From NCBI RefSeq assembly GCF_002797435.1, contig NZ_PGEN01000001.1, positions 3,346,501-3,410,500 on the forward strand: DNA of 64,000 nucleotides, read 5' to 3'. Position numbers and translations under genes: made by a program. This document shows, piece after piece, positions 47,115 to 55,562 of this stretch (position 1 is its first letter; every line of letters begins with the position of its first letter). The notes under the pieces were generated by a model. The model did no database searches. It had not been told where the DNA came from and was given only the letters and a program-made list of their open reading frames with translations. The DNA is from Sphingomonas koreensis. GTDB taxonomy: Bacteria > Pseudomonadota > Alphaproteobacteria > Sphingomonadales > Sphingomonadaceae.

Positions 47115-48227
47115 ATGATTCGCCGGGTTCTGACCTTCGCCGCGCTGCTGTTTGCCGCGCCGTCCCATGCACAATCCGCTGACGACACCGCGAAGCTCGC
47201 CGAGTTCAAGGCGTTCGCGACCGCGTTCCGCAAGGAGCGCGCGGTGCTCAGCCTGTCCTATGCCATCGTCAAGGATGGCAGGATCGTCGCGGCCGAGGGG
47301 GTCGGCTGGCAGGATCACGATGCCGAGGAGCGCGCGACCGGCGATACGAGCTACCTCGTTGCGTCGATGACCAAGACCTTCACCGGCGCGACGCTGTTGC
47401 AGATGGACGCGGACAAGGTGATCCGCCTCGACGACGAATTCACCACCCTCTCCGACTGGAAGGAGCGGTGCGACCGGCTGACCAAGAGCGGTAATATGTT
47501 CGGTGGCGGGGTGAAGCTGGAAGACGGCTATGTCCCGCCCAAGCTCGACTGCGCCGCGAAGATCAGCGTTCGGCAGGTGCTGCAGATGCGCGTGCTGGGC
47601 ACGCCGGGCAGCAACTTCATGTACAATCCGGTGGTGTTCGGGCGACTGGCCAACTGGGTCGAGGAGAAGACCGGCAAGCCGCTGGAACATTGGGTGCGGC
47701 TTTATGTGATCGACAAGGCGGGCCTCAAGGATATCGCCGCGGGCTGGCGCGATCCCAAGGGCGGGGCTGCGTTGCTCAACCTCGCGCCGCCGTTCACCAG
47801 CGGCAAGAATGGGTGGGACAGTCTGGCGCCGACGCCGTTGCCCAATCCCGAGATGAACGCGTCGAGCGGGATCATCGCGAGCGCGCGCAGCCTGGCCGAA
47901 TATTCGCTGGCGCTCGATCAGGGGCGGATCCTGCCTCCGGCGTTGCGCGCGAAGATGTGGACGCCGCCGACCGATCCCGATGGCAAACCCGCCGGATATG
48001 CCTATGGCTGGTGGACGCAGAACTGGCGCGGGCAGCAGCTGGTATGGCATGGCGGGTGGTGGCCCGACGCCTATGCCGGGTTCCTGCTCAAGGTGCCGCG
48101 CAAGGGGCTGACTTTGGTGGCGCTGGGCAACACCGACGGGCTGCACTGGGGCAATCGCACCCAGGTGGCGGAGATCGAGAAGAGTTCGCTGGCGCTCAAA
48201 TTCCTCGACCTGTTTGCGGCGAACTGA
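47115..48227 (+). CDS. Serine hydrolase, beta-lactamase/class C-like
   Basis: A 370-residue exported serine hydrolase. Signal peptide MIRRVLTFAALLFAAPSHAQ with AQ cleavage. The active-site motif is Ser84-Met-Thr-Lys87 (SYLVASMTKTFTGATLLQMD); a Tyr is seen in NFMYNPVVFGRLANWVEEKTG, and HGGWWPDAYAG replaces the KTG box, which is normal for EstB/AmpH-type esterases and peptidases. Not a resistance gene by appearance. Its start sits right behind a strong hairpin without a clear SD. Confidence 0.87.
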   Translation: MIRRVLTFAALLFAAPSHAQSADDTAKLAEFKAFATAFRKERAVLSLSYAIVKDGRIVAAEGVGWQDHDAEERATGDTSYLVASMTKTFTGATLLQMDADKVIRLDDEFTTLSDWKERCDRLTKSGNMFGGGVKLEDGYVPPKLDCAAKISVRQVLQMRVLGTPGSNFMYNPVVFGRLANWVEEKTGKPLEHWVRLYVIDKAGLKDIAAGWRDPKGGAALLNLAPPFTSGKNGWDSLAPTPLPNPEMNASSGIIASARSLAEYSLALDQGRILPPALRAKMWTPPTDPDGKPAGYAYGWWTQNWRGQQLVWHGGWWPDAYAGFLLKVPRKGLTLVALGNTDGLHWGNRTQVAEIEKSSLALKFLDLFAAN

Positions 48228-48229
48228 GC

Positions 48230-48859
48230 ATGGCCGATCCGACGCCATGGATCGCCGCCGAGGATAAAGGCGCGGCACGCAAGCATGCCCCGGCGACACT
48301 GCGTAACCGCGAGGCGATCGCGGCGGTGCTGGCACAGGTGTTGCCGGAAGCGGGCCTGGTCCTGGAAGTGGCGAGCGGGAGCGGGGAGCATTGCGCCTAT
48401 TTCGCCGGGCGTTTCCCCGCGCTGCGCTGGCAACCGAGCGATCCCGAGCCGTCGGCACTGACTTCGATCGCGTCGTGGTGTGCCGGACTGGCGAACGTCG
48501 CTGAGCCGCTCGCGATCGATGCGGCGGCTGCGGACTGGCCCGTCGAGCGCGCCGATGCGCTGCTGTGCATCAACATGGTGCATATCAGCCCGTGGGAAGC
48601 GACGCTGGGGCTGGTCGAAGGCGCGGCGCGGGTGTTGCCGGATGGCGCGCCGCTGATCCTCTACGGCCCCTATCGCCGGGCGGAGGTGGAGACGGCGCCA
48701 TCGAACGCGGCGTTCGATGCCTCGCTCAAGGCGCGCGATCCGCGCTGGGGACTGCGCGATGTCGCGGATGTGACTGCGGCCGCCGCGGAGCGCGGGCTGG
48801 CGTTCGAGCGGCTGGCAGAGATGCCGGCGAACAACATCATGCTGGTCTATCGCCGTTAG
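48230..48859 (+). CDS. DUF938 SAM-dependent methyltransferase-like protein
   Basis: A 209-residue class I methyltransferase-like protein of the DUF938 family. Motif I: GLVLEVASGSGEHCAYFAGRFP, then WQPSDPEPSALTSI, the motif CINMVHISPWEATLGLVEGAARVL and LILYGPYRR. The 'NMiHIsPWeat.gL..gA.r.L..gG.L.lYGPf' stretch defines DUF938. Substrate unknown. It starts 2 nt after the hydrolase gene and overlaps the convergent EamA stop by 4 nt (TTAG). Confidence 0.9.
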   Translation: MADPTPWIAAEDKGAARKHAPATLRNREAIAAVLAQVLPEAGLVLEVASGSGEHCAYFAGRFPALRWQPSDPEPSALTSIASWCAGLANVAEPLAIDAAAADWPVERADALLCINMVHISPWEATLGLVEGAARVLPDGAPLILYGPYRRAEVETAPSNAAFDASLKARDPRWGLRDVADVTAAAAERGLAFERLAEMPANNIMLVYRR

Positions 48860-49758
48860 GCCTTCTCGTCGGTCGCGACCGGGGTGGCGCGAAGGCCGCG
48901 CTGGCGTTCGCGCCAGACGATGTAGAGGCCGCTGGCGATGATGATCGGCGCACCGACCCAGGTCCAGGAGCCGGGGAGCACGCCGAACAGCAGATAGCCG
49001 TAGAGCGTCGCCCAGATCAGGCTGGAATAATCCATCGGCACCACCGCCGAGACCGGGGCGAAGCGCAGCGAGGCGGTGAGCGCGAGCTGGGCAGCGCCGC
49101 CGACGAAGCCGATCAGGATCAGCAACGCGAAGGTCTGCCAGTCGTGCGGCGCGGCGACGAAGGCGTAGCCGATCAAGAGCGGCGGGACGGAGAGGGTCGA
49201 GAACCAGAAGACGGTGGTGGCCGGGCTTTCGGTGCGGCCCATCTGCCGCAGCTGGATCGCGACGATGGCGACGAACAGCGCGGCAGTGAGGCCGACGAGC
49301 GCGCCGCCGAGCGGGATGTGCCCGCTGCCCGGCTGGGTGACGATCAGCACGCCGACGAACCCCGCGAGCACGGCGCCCCAGCGGTGCCAGCCGGTCCGCT
49401 CCTTGAGCACCAGCGCGCCGAGGATCGTGGCGAAGATCGGCACGGTGAAGCCGAAGGTGGTGGCTTCGGCGAGCGGGAGCAGCAGCACCGAGCCGAAATT
49501 GAACACCATGCCGGTGAGGCCCACCGCCGAGCGGCTGACATGAAGCCCGAAATGCCGCGTCTTCAGCGAGGCGAGGCCCGGCCCCATCATCACCCAGGCG
49601 AGGACGAAGGGGATCGCGAAGAACTGGCGGAACAACATGATCTCGACCAGATGCGCGCCGTGCGTCTCGACCAGTTTGATCAGCGCGCCCATCGTCGAGA
49701 GCATCAGGATCGCAAGCAGGCGCAGGCCGAGGCCGAGCATGATGCGATCCGATGACAT
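48856..49758 (-). CDS. DMT-superfamily transporter, EamA family
   Basis: A 300-residue inner-membrane transporter of the drug/metabolite superfamily. Two EamA repeats of about five helices each can be traced (LLAILMLSTMGALIKLVE to WGAVLAGFVGVLIVTQPG, and ALVGLTAALFVAIVAIQL to GAPIIIASGLYIVWRE). The WGAVLAGFVGVLI helix is a typical repeat-1 end. Substrate unknown; metabolites or amino acids are possible. I chose the ATG at 49758; the open frame beyond it is antisense to proS. Confidence 0.9.
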   Translation of the reverse strand: MSSDRIMLGLGLRLLAILMLSTMGALIKLVETHGAHLVEIMLFRQFFAIPFVLAWVMMGPGLASLKTRHFGLHVSRSAVGLTGMVFNFGSVLLLPLAEATTFGFTVPIFATILGALVLKERTGWHRWGAVLAGFVGVLIVTQPGSGHIPLGGALVGLTAALFVAIVAIQLRQMGRTESPATTVFWFSTLSVPPLLIGYAFVAAPHDWQTFALLILIGFVGGAAQLALTASLRFAPVSAVVPMDYSSLIWATLYGYLLFGVLPGSWTWVGAPIIIASGLYIVWRERQRGLRATPVATDEKA

Positions 49759-49842
49759 GTGCTTCCGCCTAGGAGCGCGCCGGGCAGGGGGCAAGCGGCG
49801 AAGCGGGGTGACGCGCGGTTCGCGACACGCTATCCGCCGCCC

Positions 49843-51378
49843 ATGATCAAGCACGCACTGAACGTCACCCGCGAAGCGGACTTCGCCGCCTGGTATCAGG
49901 CTGTCATCTCGGAAGCCGATCTGGCCGAGGAGTCGGGGGTGCGCGGCTGCATGATCATGCGGCCATGGGGCTACGGCATCTGGGAGCGGATACAGCGCCT
50001 GCTCGACGACCGCATCAAGGGCGTCGGCTATGACAATGCCTATTTCCCGCTGTTCATCCCGCTGTCCTATTTCGAGAAGGAAGCCGAGCATGTTGACGGC
50101 TTCGCCAAGGAGATGGCGGTGGTCACGCACCACCGGCTGGTCGGCGACGGCAAGGGCGGCCTGACCCCCGATCCCGAGGCGAAGCTGGAGGAACCGCTGG
50201 TCGTGCGCCCGACGTCGGAGACGGTGATCGGCACGGCGTTCTCGCGCTGGGTACAGTCGTGGCGCGACCTGCCCGTGCAAGTGAACCAATGGGCCAACGT
50301 GGTGCGTTGGGAGATGCGCACGCGCATGTTCCTGCGCACCGCCGAATTCCTGTGGCAGGAGGCGCACGCCGCCTATGCCAGCGCCGAACAGGCGCGCGAG
50401 CAGACGATGGTGGGCCTCGAAGTCTATCGCAGCTTTGCCGAGGACGTCGCGGCGATGCCGGTGATCGCGGGGGAGAAGCCGGAGAATGAGCGCTTCCCCG
50501 GCGCGGTCGCGACCTTCTCGATCGAGGCGATGATGCAGGACGGCAAGGCGCTGCAGGCCGGCACCAGCCATTTCCTGGGCACCAATTTCGCCTCGGCGCA
50601 GAATATCCGCTTCCAGAATGCGAATGGCGAGTTCGAACTGGCCAACACGATCAGCTGGGGCATGTCGACGCGCATGATCGGCGGCATCATCATGGTACAT
50701 GGCGACGATGACGGCCTGCGCGTTCCGCCGCGGCTCGCGCCGTGGCAGGTGGTGATCGTGCCGATGCTGCGTGACAGCGACGAGGATGCCGCGCTGCTCG
50801 ACTATTGCGAGGGGCTTAAGGCCGAGCTGGTGAAGCAGAGCGCGTTCGGCGAGCCGGTGCGCGTGCTGCTCGACACCCGCGCGGCCAAGGCGGCGAACAA
50901 GCGCTGGGGCTGGGTCAAGAAGGGCGCGCCGGTGGTGATCGAGGTCGGCGGCCGCGACATGGCGGGCGGCAACGTCTCGATGATCCGCCGCGACCGGCTG
51001 TACCGCGAGGACGGCAAGCTCGACAGCGCGATCCTGGCCAAGGGCGATTTCGTCGCGCAGGCGGCGGGGCTGCTGGAGGAGATCCAGACCGCGCTGCACA
51101 GCCAGGCGCGCACCAAGCTGGACGCCAACATCGTCCGCGGGGTCGACAGCTTCGACGCGCTCAAGGCGCATTTCGAAGGCTCGGGCAAATATCCCGGCTG
51201 GGTCGAGGTGCAATGGGCGAAGCCGACCGGCGAAGAGCTGGACAAGGCGGTCGAGCGGATCAAGGCGCTGAAGCTCACCTTCCGCAACGTGCCGCTGGAC
51301 GCGGCGCCGGCGGACGGGACCTGCATGTTCACCGGCCGCCCGGCGGTCGAGCGGATCCTGGTCGCGCGCGCCTATTGA
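49843..51378 (+). CDS. proS: Prolyl-tRNA synthetase, archaeal/eukaryotic-like type
   Basis: Charges tRNA-Pro. The 511-residue protein lacks the INS editing domain of the long bacterial enzyme and has the archaeal-type blocks: EPLVVRPTSETVIGTAFSRW, VNQWANVVRWEMRTRMFLRTAEFLWQEAHAAYAS, GKALQAGTSHFLGTNFA, NTISWGMSTRMIGGIIMVHGDDDGLRVPPRLAPWQVVIVP, and an extended C-terminal region ending AVERILVARAY. Class II motifs 2 and 3 are intact. I chose the ATG at 49843. A hairpin terminator follows. Confidence 0.95.
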   Translation: MIKHALNVTREADFAAWYQAVISEADLAEESGVRGCMIMRPWGYGIWERIQRLLDDRIKGVGYDNAYFPLFIPLSYFEKEAEHVDGFAKEMAVVTHHRLVGDGKGGLTPDPEAKLEEPLVVRPTSETVIGTAFSRWVQSWRDLPVQVNQWANVVRWEMRTRMFLRTAEFLWQEAHAAYASAEQAREQTMVGLEVYRSFAEDVAAMPVIAGEKPENERFPGAVATFSIEAMMQDGKALQAGTSHFLGTNFASAQNIRFQNANGEFELANTISWGMSTRMIGGIIMVHGDDDGLRVPPRLAPWQVVIVPMLRDSDEDAALLDYCEGLKAELVKQSAFGEPVRVLLDTRAAKAANKRWGWVKKGAPVVIEVGGRDMAGGNVSMIRRDRLYREDGKLDSAILAKGDFVAQAAGLLEEIQTALHSQARTKLDANIVRGVDSFDALKAHFEGSGKYPGWVEVQWAKPTGEELDKAVERIKALKLTFRNVPLDAAPADGTCMFTGRPAVERILVARAY

Positions 51379-51390
51379 GAGCTTGAAAGG

Positions 51391-51417
51391 ACTGCCCCCG
51401 CGCGAGGCGGGGGCAGT
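51391..51417 (+). terminator. Hairpin terminator after proS
   Basis: ACTGCCCCCGC (51391-51401) pairs perfectly with GCGGGGGCAGT (51407-51417), 5-nt loop, then GTT. It lies 12 nt after the proS stop and before the convergent small gene, so it probably serves both. Confidence 0.75.
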
Positions 51418-51423
51418 GTTCGA

Positions 51424-51603
51424 CTATTTGGCTCCGGTGCCCGGCTCGGACGTCTTGGGCGGTTTGCCGTCTTCGATCCGGCCTTCGTTGCGCAGGTCGC
51501 GACCTTCCTGGGCGCGCTTCTGGGCTTCGGGCGACTCGCCGTGCTCATTCAGCTCTTCCTTCACGAAGCCGGCGGCTTCCTTGAGCTTTCCTTCGACGCT
51601 CAT
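51424..51603 (-). CDS. CsbD-like small acidic protein
   Basis: A 59-residue protein read on the minus strand: MSVEGKLKEAAGFVKEELNE, then HGESPEAQKRAQEGRDLRNE, GRIEDGKPPKTSEPGTGAK. The start resembles CsbD-type stress proteins (KxKEAaGkvKEeLn), and the charged, low-complexity composition fits that group, although it is short. SD AGGAG at a good distance from the ATG at 51603. Convergent with proS. The assignment to CsbD is by pattern only. Confidence 0.75.
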   Translation of the reverse strand: MSVEGKLKEAAGFVKEELNEHGESPEAQKRAQEGRDLRNEGRIEDGKPPKTSEPGTGAK

Positions 51604-51746
51604 GCGCTTTCTCCTGATTGCCGTAAGTGACGGTAATTAAAGCGCATGTGGCGACGAAAGGGTTCCAGCTAAACCGGCGTGGAGCGATCAACCGAGGTTC
51701 ACGCGCGACGGCGGCGGTCGCGCGACCCGGGCCCGCAGGGGGGGCG

Positions 51747-52880
51747 TCAGGGCAGCGGCCGGTCGCGCGTGACCGGCCGGGCCGTGAAGCCCAGCGCGGG
51801 GGCGAGCTTTGCCAGCGCGTGCTCGCCAAGGGCGCGGGCAGTGGTGATCTTGCCGCCGAACACCGACAGGATCGGCGCGCTGCTCGTATCGAGTTCGAGC
51901 ACATAGTCGCGGGTGATCGTGCGCGCCTCGTCCTTGCCGTCGTCGTACAGCGCCCGGATGCCCGACCAGGTGCCGGTGACATCGGCGGGAGCGATCTGCC
52001 GGCGGAAATAGCGGTTCGCGGCGGCGCATAGATAGTCGATCTCGGCCGAAGTGATTCCGGCGTCCTCGGGCCGCTCGACCGGCACGTCGGTGGTGCCGAT
52101 CATCGTGCCGCCGCGCCACGGCGTCGCGAACACCACGCGGCGGTCGGGCTGTTGCAGGATATAGGCGTGATCGCCCTCCCACAAAGCCGGCACGACGATG
52201 TGGCTGCCCTTGATGAGGCGCAGGCCGCTGGTGGTGCGGATGCGGATCGTGTCGAGAAAGGCCTTCACCCACGGACCGGTTGCGTTGACGATGGCGCGGG
52301 TGTCGATGGTGCGGCGGTCGCTGAGGAAGACATGCCAGCCCATGCCGCCGCGTTCGGCCCCGGTGACGGCGACTCCGGTTTCGACTTGCGCGCCATTGGC
52401 AACGGCGTCGGCGGCATTGGCACGAACCAGCGCGGCATCATCGACCTGCGCATCCCAATAGAGAAACCCGCCGACATTGTGAGCGATCGGTGCGAGTCGG
52501 GGATCGTCGCGGCGCAGCGCGCGCGAGCGCGGCAGCGACGAGCCGAGACCGAGCAGATCGTAGAGATAGAGGCCCGCGCGGACCATCCACCAGGGGCGGA
52601 CGCTGTGCGCATGCGGCAGGACGAACGCCATCGGATGGATCAGGTGCGGCGCGGCGGCGAGCATCCGCTCGCGTTCGTGCAGCGCTTCACGCACCAGACG
52701 GAACTCATAGGTTTCGAGGTAGCGCAGCCCGCCATGGATCAGCTTGCTGGAGGCGGAGGAGGTGTGCGCGGCGAGATCGTCCTTCTCGACCAGCAGCACC
52801 GACAGGCCGAGCAGCGAGGCCTCGCGTGCGATCGCGCAGCCGTTGATGCCGCCGCCGGCGATGAGAAGGTCGTAGGTCAC
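51747..52880 (-). CDS. glpD: Glycerol-3-phosphate dehydrogenase GlpD, truncated at the C-terminus
   Basis: FAD-dependent oxidation of glycerol-3-phosphate to DHAP at the inner membrane. FAD motif LLIAGGGINGCAIAREAS at the N-terminus, then SSASSKLIHGGLRYLETYEFRLVREALHER, VNATGPWVKAF, LRLIKGSHIVVP, PWRGGTMIGTTDVPV and SVFGGKITTARALGEHAL. It has 377 residues against about 490-500 usual. The stop falls right after VTRDRPLP, where homologues continue with PGGD and a helical C-terminal domain. The 143 nt downstream (51604-51746) do not encode that domain in any frame I can see. Likely a truncated, perhaps inactive or partly active, allele. Confidence 0.85.
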   Translation of the reverse strand: MTYDLLIAGGGINGCAIAREASLLGLSVLLVEKDDLAAHTSSASSKLIHGGLRYLETYEFRLVREALHERERMLAAAPHLIHPMAFVLPHAHSVRPWWMVRAGLYLYDLLGLGSSLPRSRALRRDDPRLAPIAHNVGGFLYWDAQVDDAALVRANAADAVANGAQVETGVAVTGAERGGMGWHVFLSDRRTIDTRAIVNATGPWVKAFLDTIRIRTTSGLRLIKGSHIVVPALWEGDHAYILQQPDRRVVFATPWRGGTMIGTTDVPVERPEDAGITSAEIDYLCAAANRYFRRQIAPADVTGTWSGIRALYDDGKDEARTITRDYVLELDTSSAPILSVFGGKITTARALGEHALAKLAPALGFTARPVTRDRPLP

Positions 52881-52934
52881 GCCAGCAGCCTATTCGGTTG
52901 GGAATCGGGCGCACAGTCCCTATATTCAGGGCCA

Positions 52935-55241
52935 ATGGCAAAACAGAGCAAAGCAAAGAAGCCCGCGCCCGGCATGCCGACGCGGCAACAGATTCTCGAT
53001 TTCATTACCTCTTCCGATCAGCCCGCGGGCAAGCGCGAGATTGCGCGCGCCTTCGGGCTGGCGGGGCAGGAGAAGATCACGCTCAAGGCGCTGCTGCGCG
53101 ACATGGCCGACGAAGGCCTGATCGACAGCGCGCCCGGCCGCGCCTTCCACAAGATGGGCGGCGTACCCAAGGTCACCGTGCTGCGCGTGACCGACGCCGA
53201 TGGCGATACCGTCTGGGCGGTGCCCGAACGCTGGGAGGCCGAGGGCGTCCCCGTGCCGCGGCTGCGCGTGCGCGAACGCGGCAAGCATGGCGCGCTGGCC
53301 GTGGGCGACCGCATCCTGGCGCGGACCGAAGAAGCCGGAAGCGGGCTGATCGCGCATCCGATGAAGAAGCTCGCCCGCGGCGAGGAAGCGGTGCTGGGCG
53401 TCGTCAAGGAGGAGGGCGGACGGCTCTATCTCCACGGCTTGGAGAAGAAGGAGCGCAACAGCTTCGTCATCTCCGAGCGTAACGGCGCCGAGCCGGGCGA
53501 TCTGGTCATGGCGGAGAAGAGCGGGCGCGGTCCGCGCATCTTCGCCAAGGTGACCGAAGTGCTGGGCGATCCGTTCGCCCCGCGCAGCTTCAGCCTGATC
53601 GCGATCCACAAGCACAGCATCCCGAACGTGTTCTCGGAGGAACTGCTTGCGGAAGCCGAGCGGGTCGCGAAGCAGGATCTGGGCAAGGGGCGCGAGGATC
53701 TGCGCCATATCCCGATCGTGGCGATCGATCCCTCCGACGCGCGCGACCATGACGACGCGGTTTGGGCGGCGCCCGACGACGATCCCAAGAACGAGGGCGG
53801 GTGGAAGGCGATCGTCGCGATTGCGGACGTCAGCTTCTATGTCCGTCCCGGATCGCTGCTCGACCGCGAGGCGCGCAAGCGGGGCAATTCGGTCTATTTC
53901 CCCGACCGCGTCGTGCCGATGCTGCCCGAAATCCTGTCGGCGGATGTGTGTTCGCTGAAGCAGGGCGTCGATCGCGCGGCGATGGCGTGCCACCTGCAGA
54001 TTTCGGACAAGGGCGAGATCAAGGGCTGGCGCTTCACGCGGGCGGTGGTGCGGCTCGCGGCGAACATCGCCTATGAGGACGCGCAGGCGGCGATCGATGC
54101 GGCGGGCGAGAAGGCGGACGTCACCTCTTCGCCGTGCGGGATGCCCGCGGAGGAACTGGCCGGAGTCGATCCGGCGCTGGTCGATTCGACGCTGCGGCCG
54201 CTCTGGGCGTGCTGGCGCGCGCTCAACAAGGCGCGCGAGAAGCGCGAGCCATTGGACCTCGACCTTCCCGAACGGCGGATCATGCTCGACGAGAAGGGGC
54301 GCATCCTCTCGGTCGCGCCGCGCGAGCGGCTCGACGCGCACAAGCTGATCGAGGATTACATGATCGCCGCCAACGTCGCGGCCGCCAAGGCGCTGGAAGC
54401 GCGCAAGGCGCCGGTGATGTACCGTGTCCACGAGCCGCCGAGCCGCGAGAAGCTGGTCGCGCTCAAGGAGTATCTGAAGACGCTGGAGGTCGAGTTCGCG
54501 CTGGGGCAGGTGATCCGTCCGGGCACGTTCAACCATGTCATCGCGCGCGTGGCCGAGGCCGAGTTCCGCGAAGAGGTGATGATCCAGGTGCTGCGCACCC
54601 AGACCCAGGCCTATTACGGGCCGCAGAATGCGGGGCATTTCGGCCTCGCGCTGGGCAGCTATGCGCACTTCACCTCGCCGATCCGGCGTTATGCCGATCT
54701 GGTCGTGCACCGCGCGCTGGTCGAATCGAACAAGCTTGGGCCGGGCGGCGAACTGCCCACCGATGCCGAAATGGCGAAGACCGGCGAGGTCATCAGTCAG
54801 CTCGAGCGGCGGGCGATGGAGGCCGAGCGCGAGACGGTCGACCGCTATGTCGCCGCGTATCTGTCGGCGCATGTCGGCGAGGTGATGGAGGCGCGGATCA
54901 CCGGGGTGCAGAATTTCGGCTTCTTCGCCACGGTCGACGGCGTCGGTGGCGACGGGCTGGTGCCGGCACGTGACCTGGGGCGCGAATATTTCCGCTATGA
55001 CGAGGCGGCGCAGAAGCTGGTGGGCGAGGAGACCGGTGAGGAATTCTGCCTTGGGCAGCGGCTGCCGCTAAGACTGGTCGAAGCCAACCCGGTATCCGGC
55101 GCGCTGCGCTTCGAATTGCCCGACGGCAAAGGCAGCGGGTCCGGGCCGCGGCCCGAGCGGCCGCGCAAGCCGGGGCCGCCGCGCGCGCTCAAGCGTCGCG
55201 GGCGGCCGGCGAACATCAAGCATCAGGGCAAGAAGCGATAA
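52935..55241 (+). CDS. rnr: Ribonuclease R
   Basis: Processive 3'-5' exoribonuclease that degrades structured RNA. The 768-residue protein shows an N-terminal winged-helix part (MPTRQQILDFITSSDQPAGKREIARAFGL), cold-shock-like OB domains, the RNB catalytic core with IPIVAIDPSDARDHDDAVWA (metal-binding Asp cluster), GNSVYFPDRVVPMLPEILS and HFTSPIRRYADLVVHRAL, an S1 domain (GEVMEARITGVQNFGFFATVDG) and a basic Pro/Arg/Lys tail. ATG at 52935 chosen; divergent from glpD. A small tail-anchored protein gene follows after 12 nt. Confidence 0.97.
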   Translation: MAKQSKAKKPAPGMPTRQQILDFITSSDQPAGKREIARAFGLAGQEKITLKALLRDMADEGLIDSAPGRAFHKMGGVPKVTVLRVTDADGDTVWAVPERWEAEGVPVPRLRVRERGKHGALAVGDRILARTEEAGSGLIAHPMKKLARGEEAVLGVVKEEGGRLYLHGLEKKERNSFVISERNGAEPGDLVMAEKSGRGPRIFAKVTEVLGDPFAPRSFSLIAIHKHSIPNVFSEELLAEAERVAKQDLGKGREDLRHIPIVAIDPSDARDHDDAVWAAPDDDPKNEGGWKAIVAIADVSFYVRPGSLLDREARKRGNSVYFPDRVVPMLPEILSADVCSLKQGVDRAAMACHLQISDKGEIKGWRFTRAVVRLAANIAYEDAQAAIDAAGEKADVTSSPCGMPAEELAGVDPALVDSTLRPLWACWRALNKAREKREPLDLDLPERRIMLDEKGRILSVAPRERLDAHKLIEDYMIAANVAAAKALEARKAPVMYRVHEPPSREKLVALKEYLKTLEVEFALGQVIRPGTFNHVIARVAEAEFREEVMIQVLRTQTQAYYGPQNAGHFGLALGSYAHFTSPIRRYADLVVHRALVESNKLGPGGELPTDAEMAKTGEVISQLERRAMEAERETVDRYVAAYLSAHVGEVMEARITGVQNFGFFATVDGVGGDGLVPARDLGREYFRYDEAAQKLVGEETGEEFCLGQRLPLRLVEANPVSGALRFELPDGKGSGSGPRPERPRKPGPPRALKRRGRPANIKHQGKKR

Positions 55242-55253
55242 GCGGGACTGGAT

Positions 55254-55562
55254 ATGGCGGTGGAGTCGGTCGCAATCACGGCAGCGGGGCGGGCGCGGCG
55301 GAAACTGGTCGACCATTTCTGCGCCCAGCATGCGATCACGCCGTACGATACGATCCTCTATACCCCGCCGGCCGAGCTCAAGCCGGCGTTCGACGGGCTG
55401 CTCGCCGAGCGGCTGATCCGCAAGGAGGGGCATGCCTATTACTGGCTCGACCTGCGCGCCTATGAGGCGGCGGTCGAGCGGCGGCGGCGCAAGCTGGTGC
55501 CGGTGACGATCGCGGTGTCGGTGCTGCTCGCGGCGGTCGCGATGCTGTTCTACGCCGGTTAG
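55254..55562 (+). CDS. Small tail-anchored protein, paralogue 1
   Basis: A 102-residue protein with a soluble N-terminal part and one C-terminal membrane helix (LVPVTIAVSVLLAAVAMLFYA). The soluble part (ITPYDTILYTPPAELKPAFDGLLAERLIRKEGHAYYWLDLRAYE) looks like a compact helix-turn-helix/winged-helix-like fold ending in a conserved YYWxDL. It is clearly related to the protein at 57687. It begins 12 nt after rnr, so probably co-transcribed. Its stop overlaps the convergent reductase gene (TTAG). Function unknown. Confidence 0.78.
   Translation: MAVESVAITAAGRARRKLVDHFCAQHAITPYDTILYTPPAELKPAFDGLLAERLIRKEGHAYYWLDLRAYEAAVERRRRKLVPVTIAVSVLLAAVAMLFYAG

Noticed and set aside
47115..48227. Reading the serine hydrolase as a resistance beta-lactamase
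   Set aside because: It has the SxxK motif but lacks a KTG box and resembles EstB/AmpH-type enzymes; no evidence for antibiotic hydrolysis.
49759..51213. Upstream extension of the EamA transporter frame, adding about 485 residues
   Set aside because: This part is the antisense shadow of proS; the transporter has a normal start at 49758.
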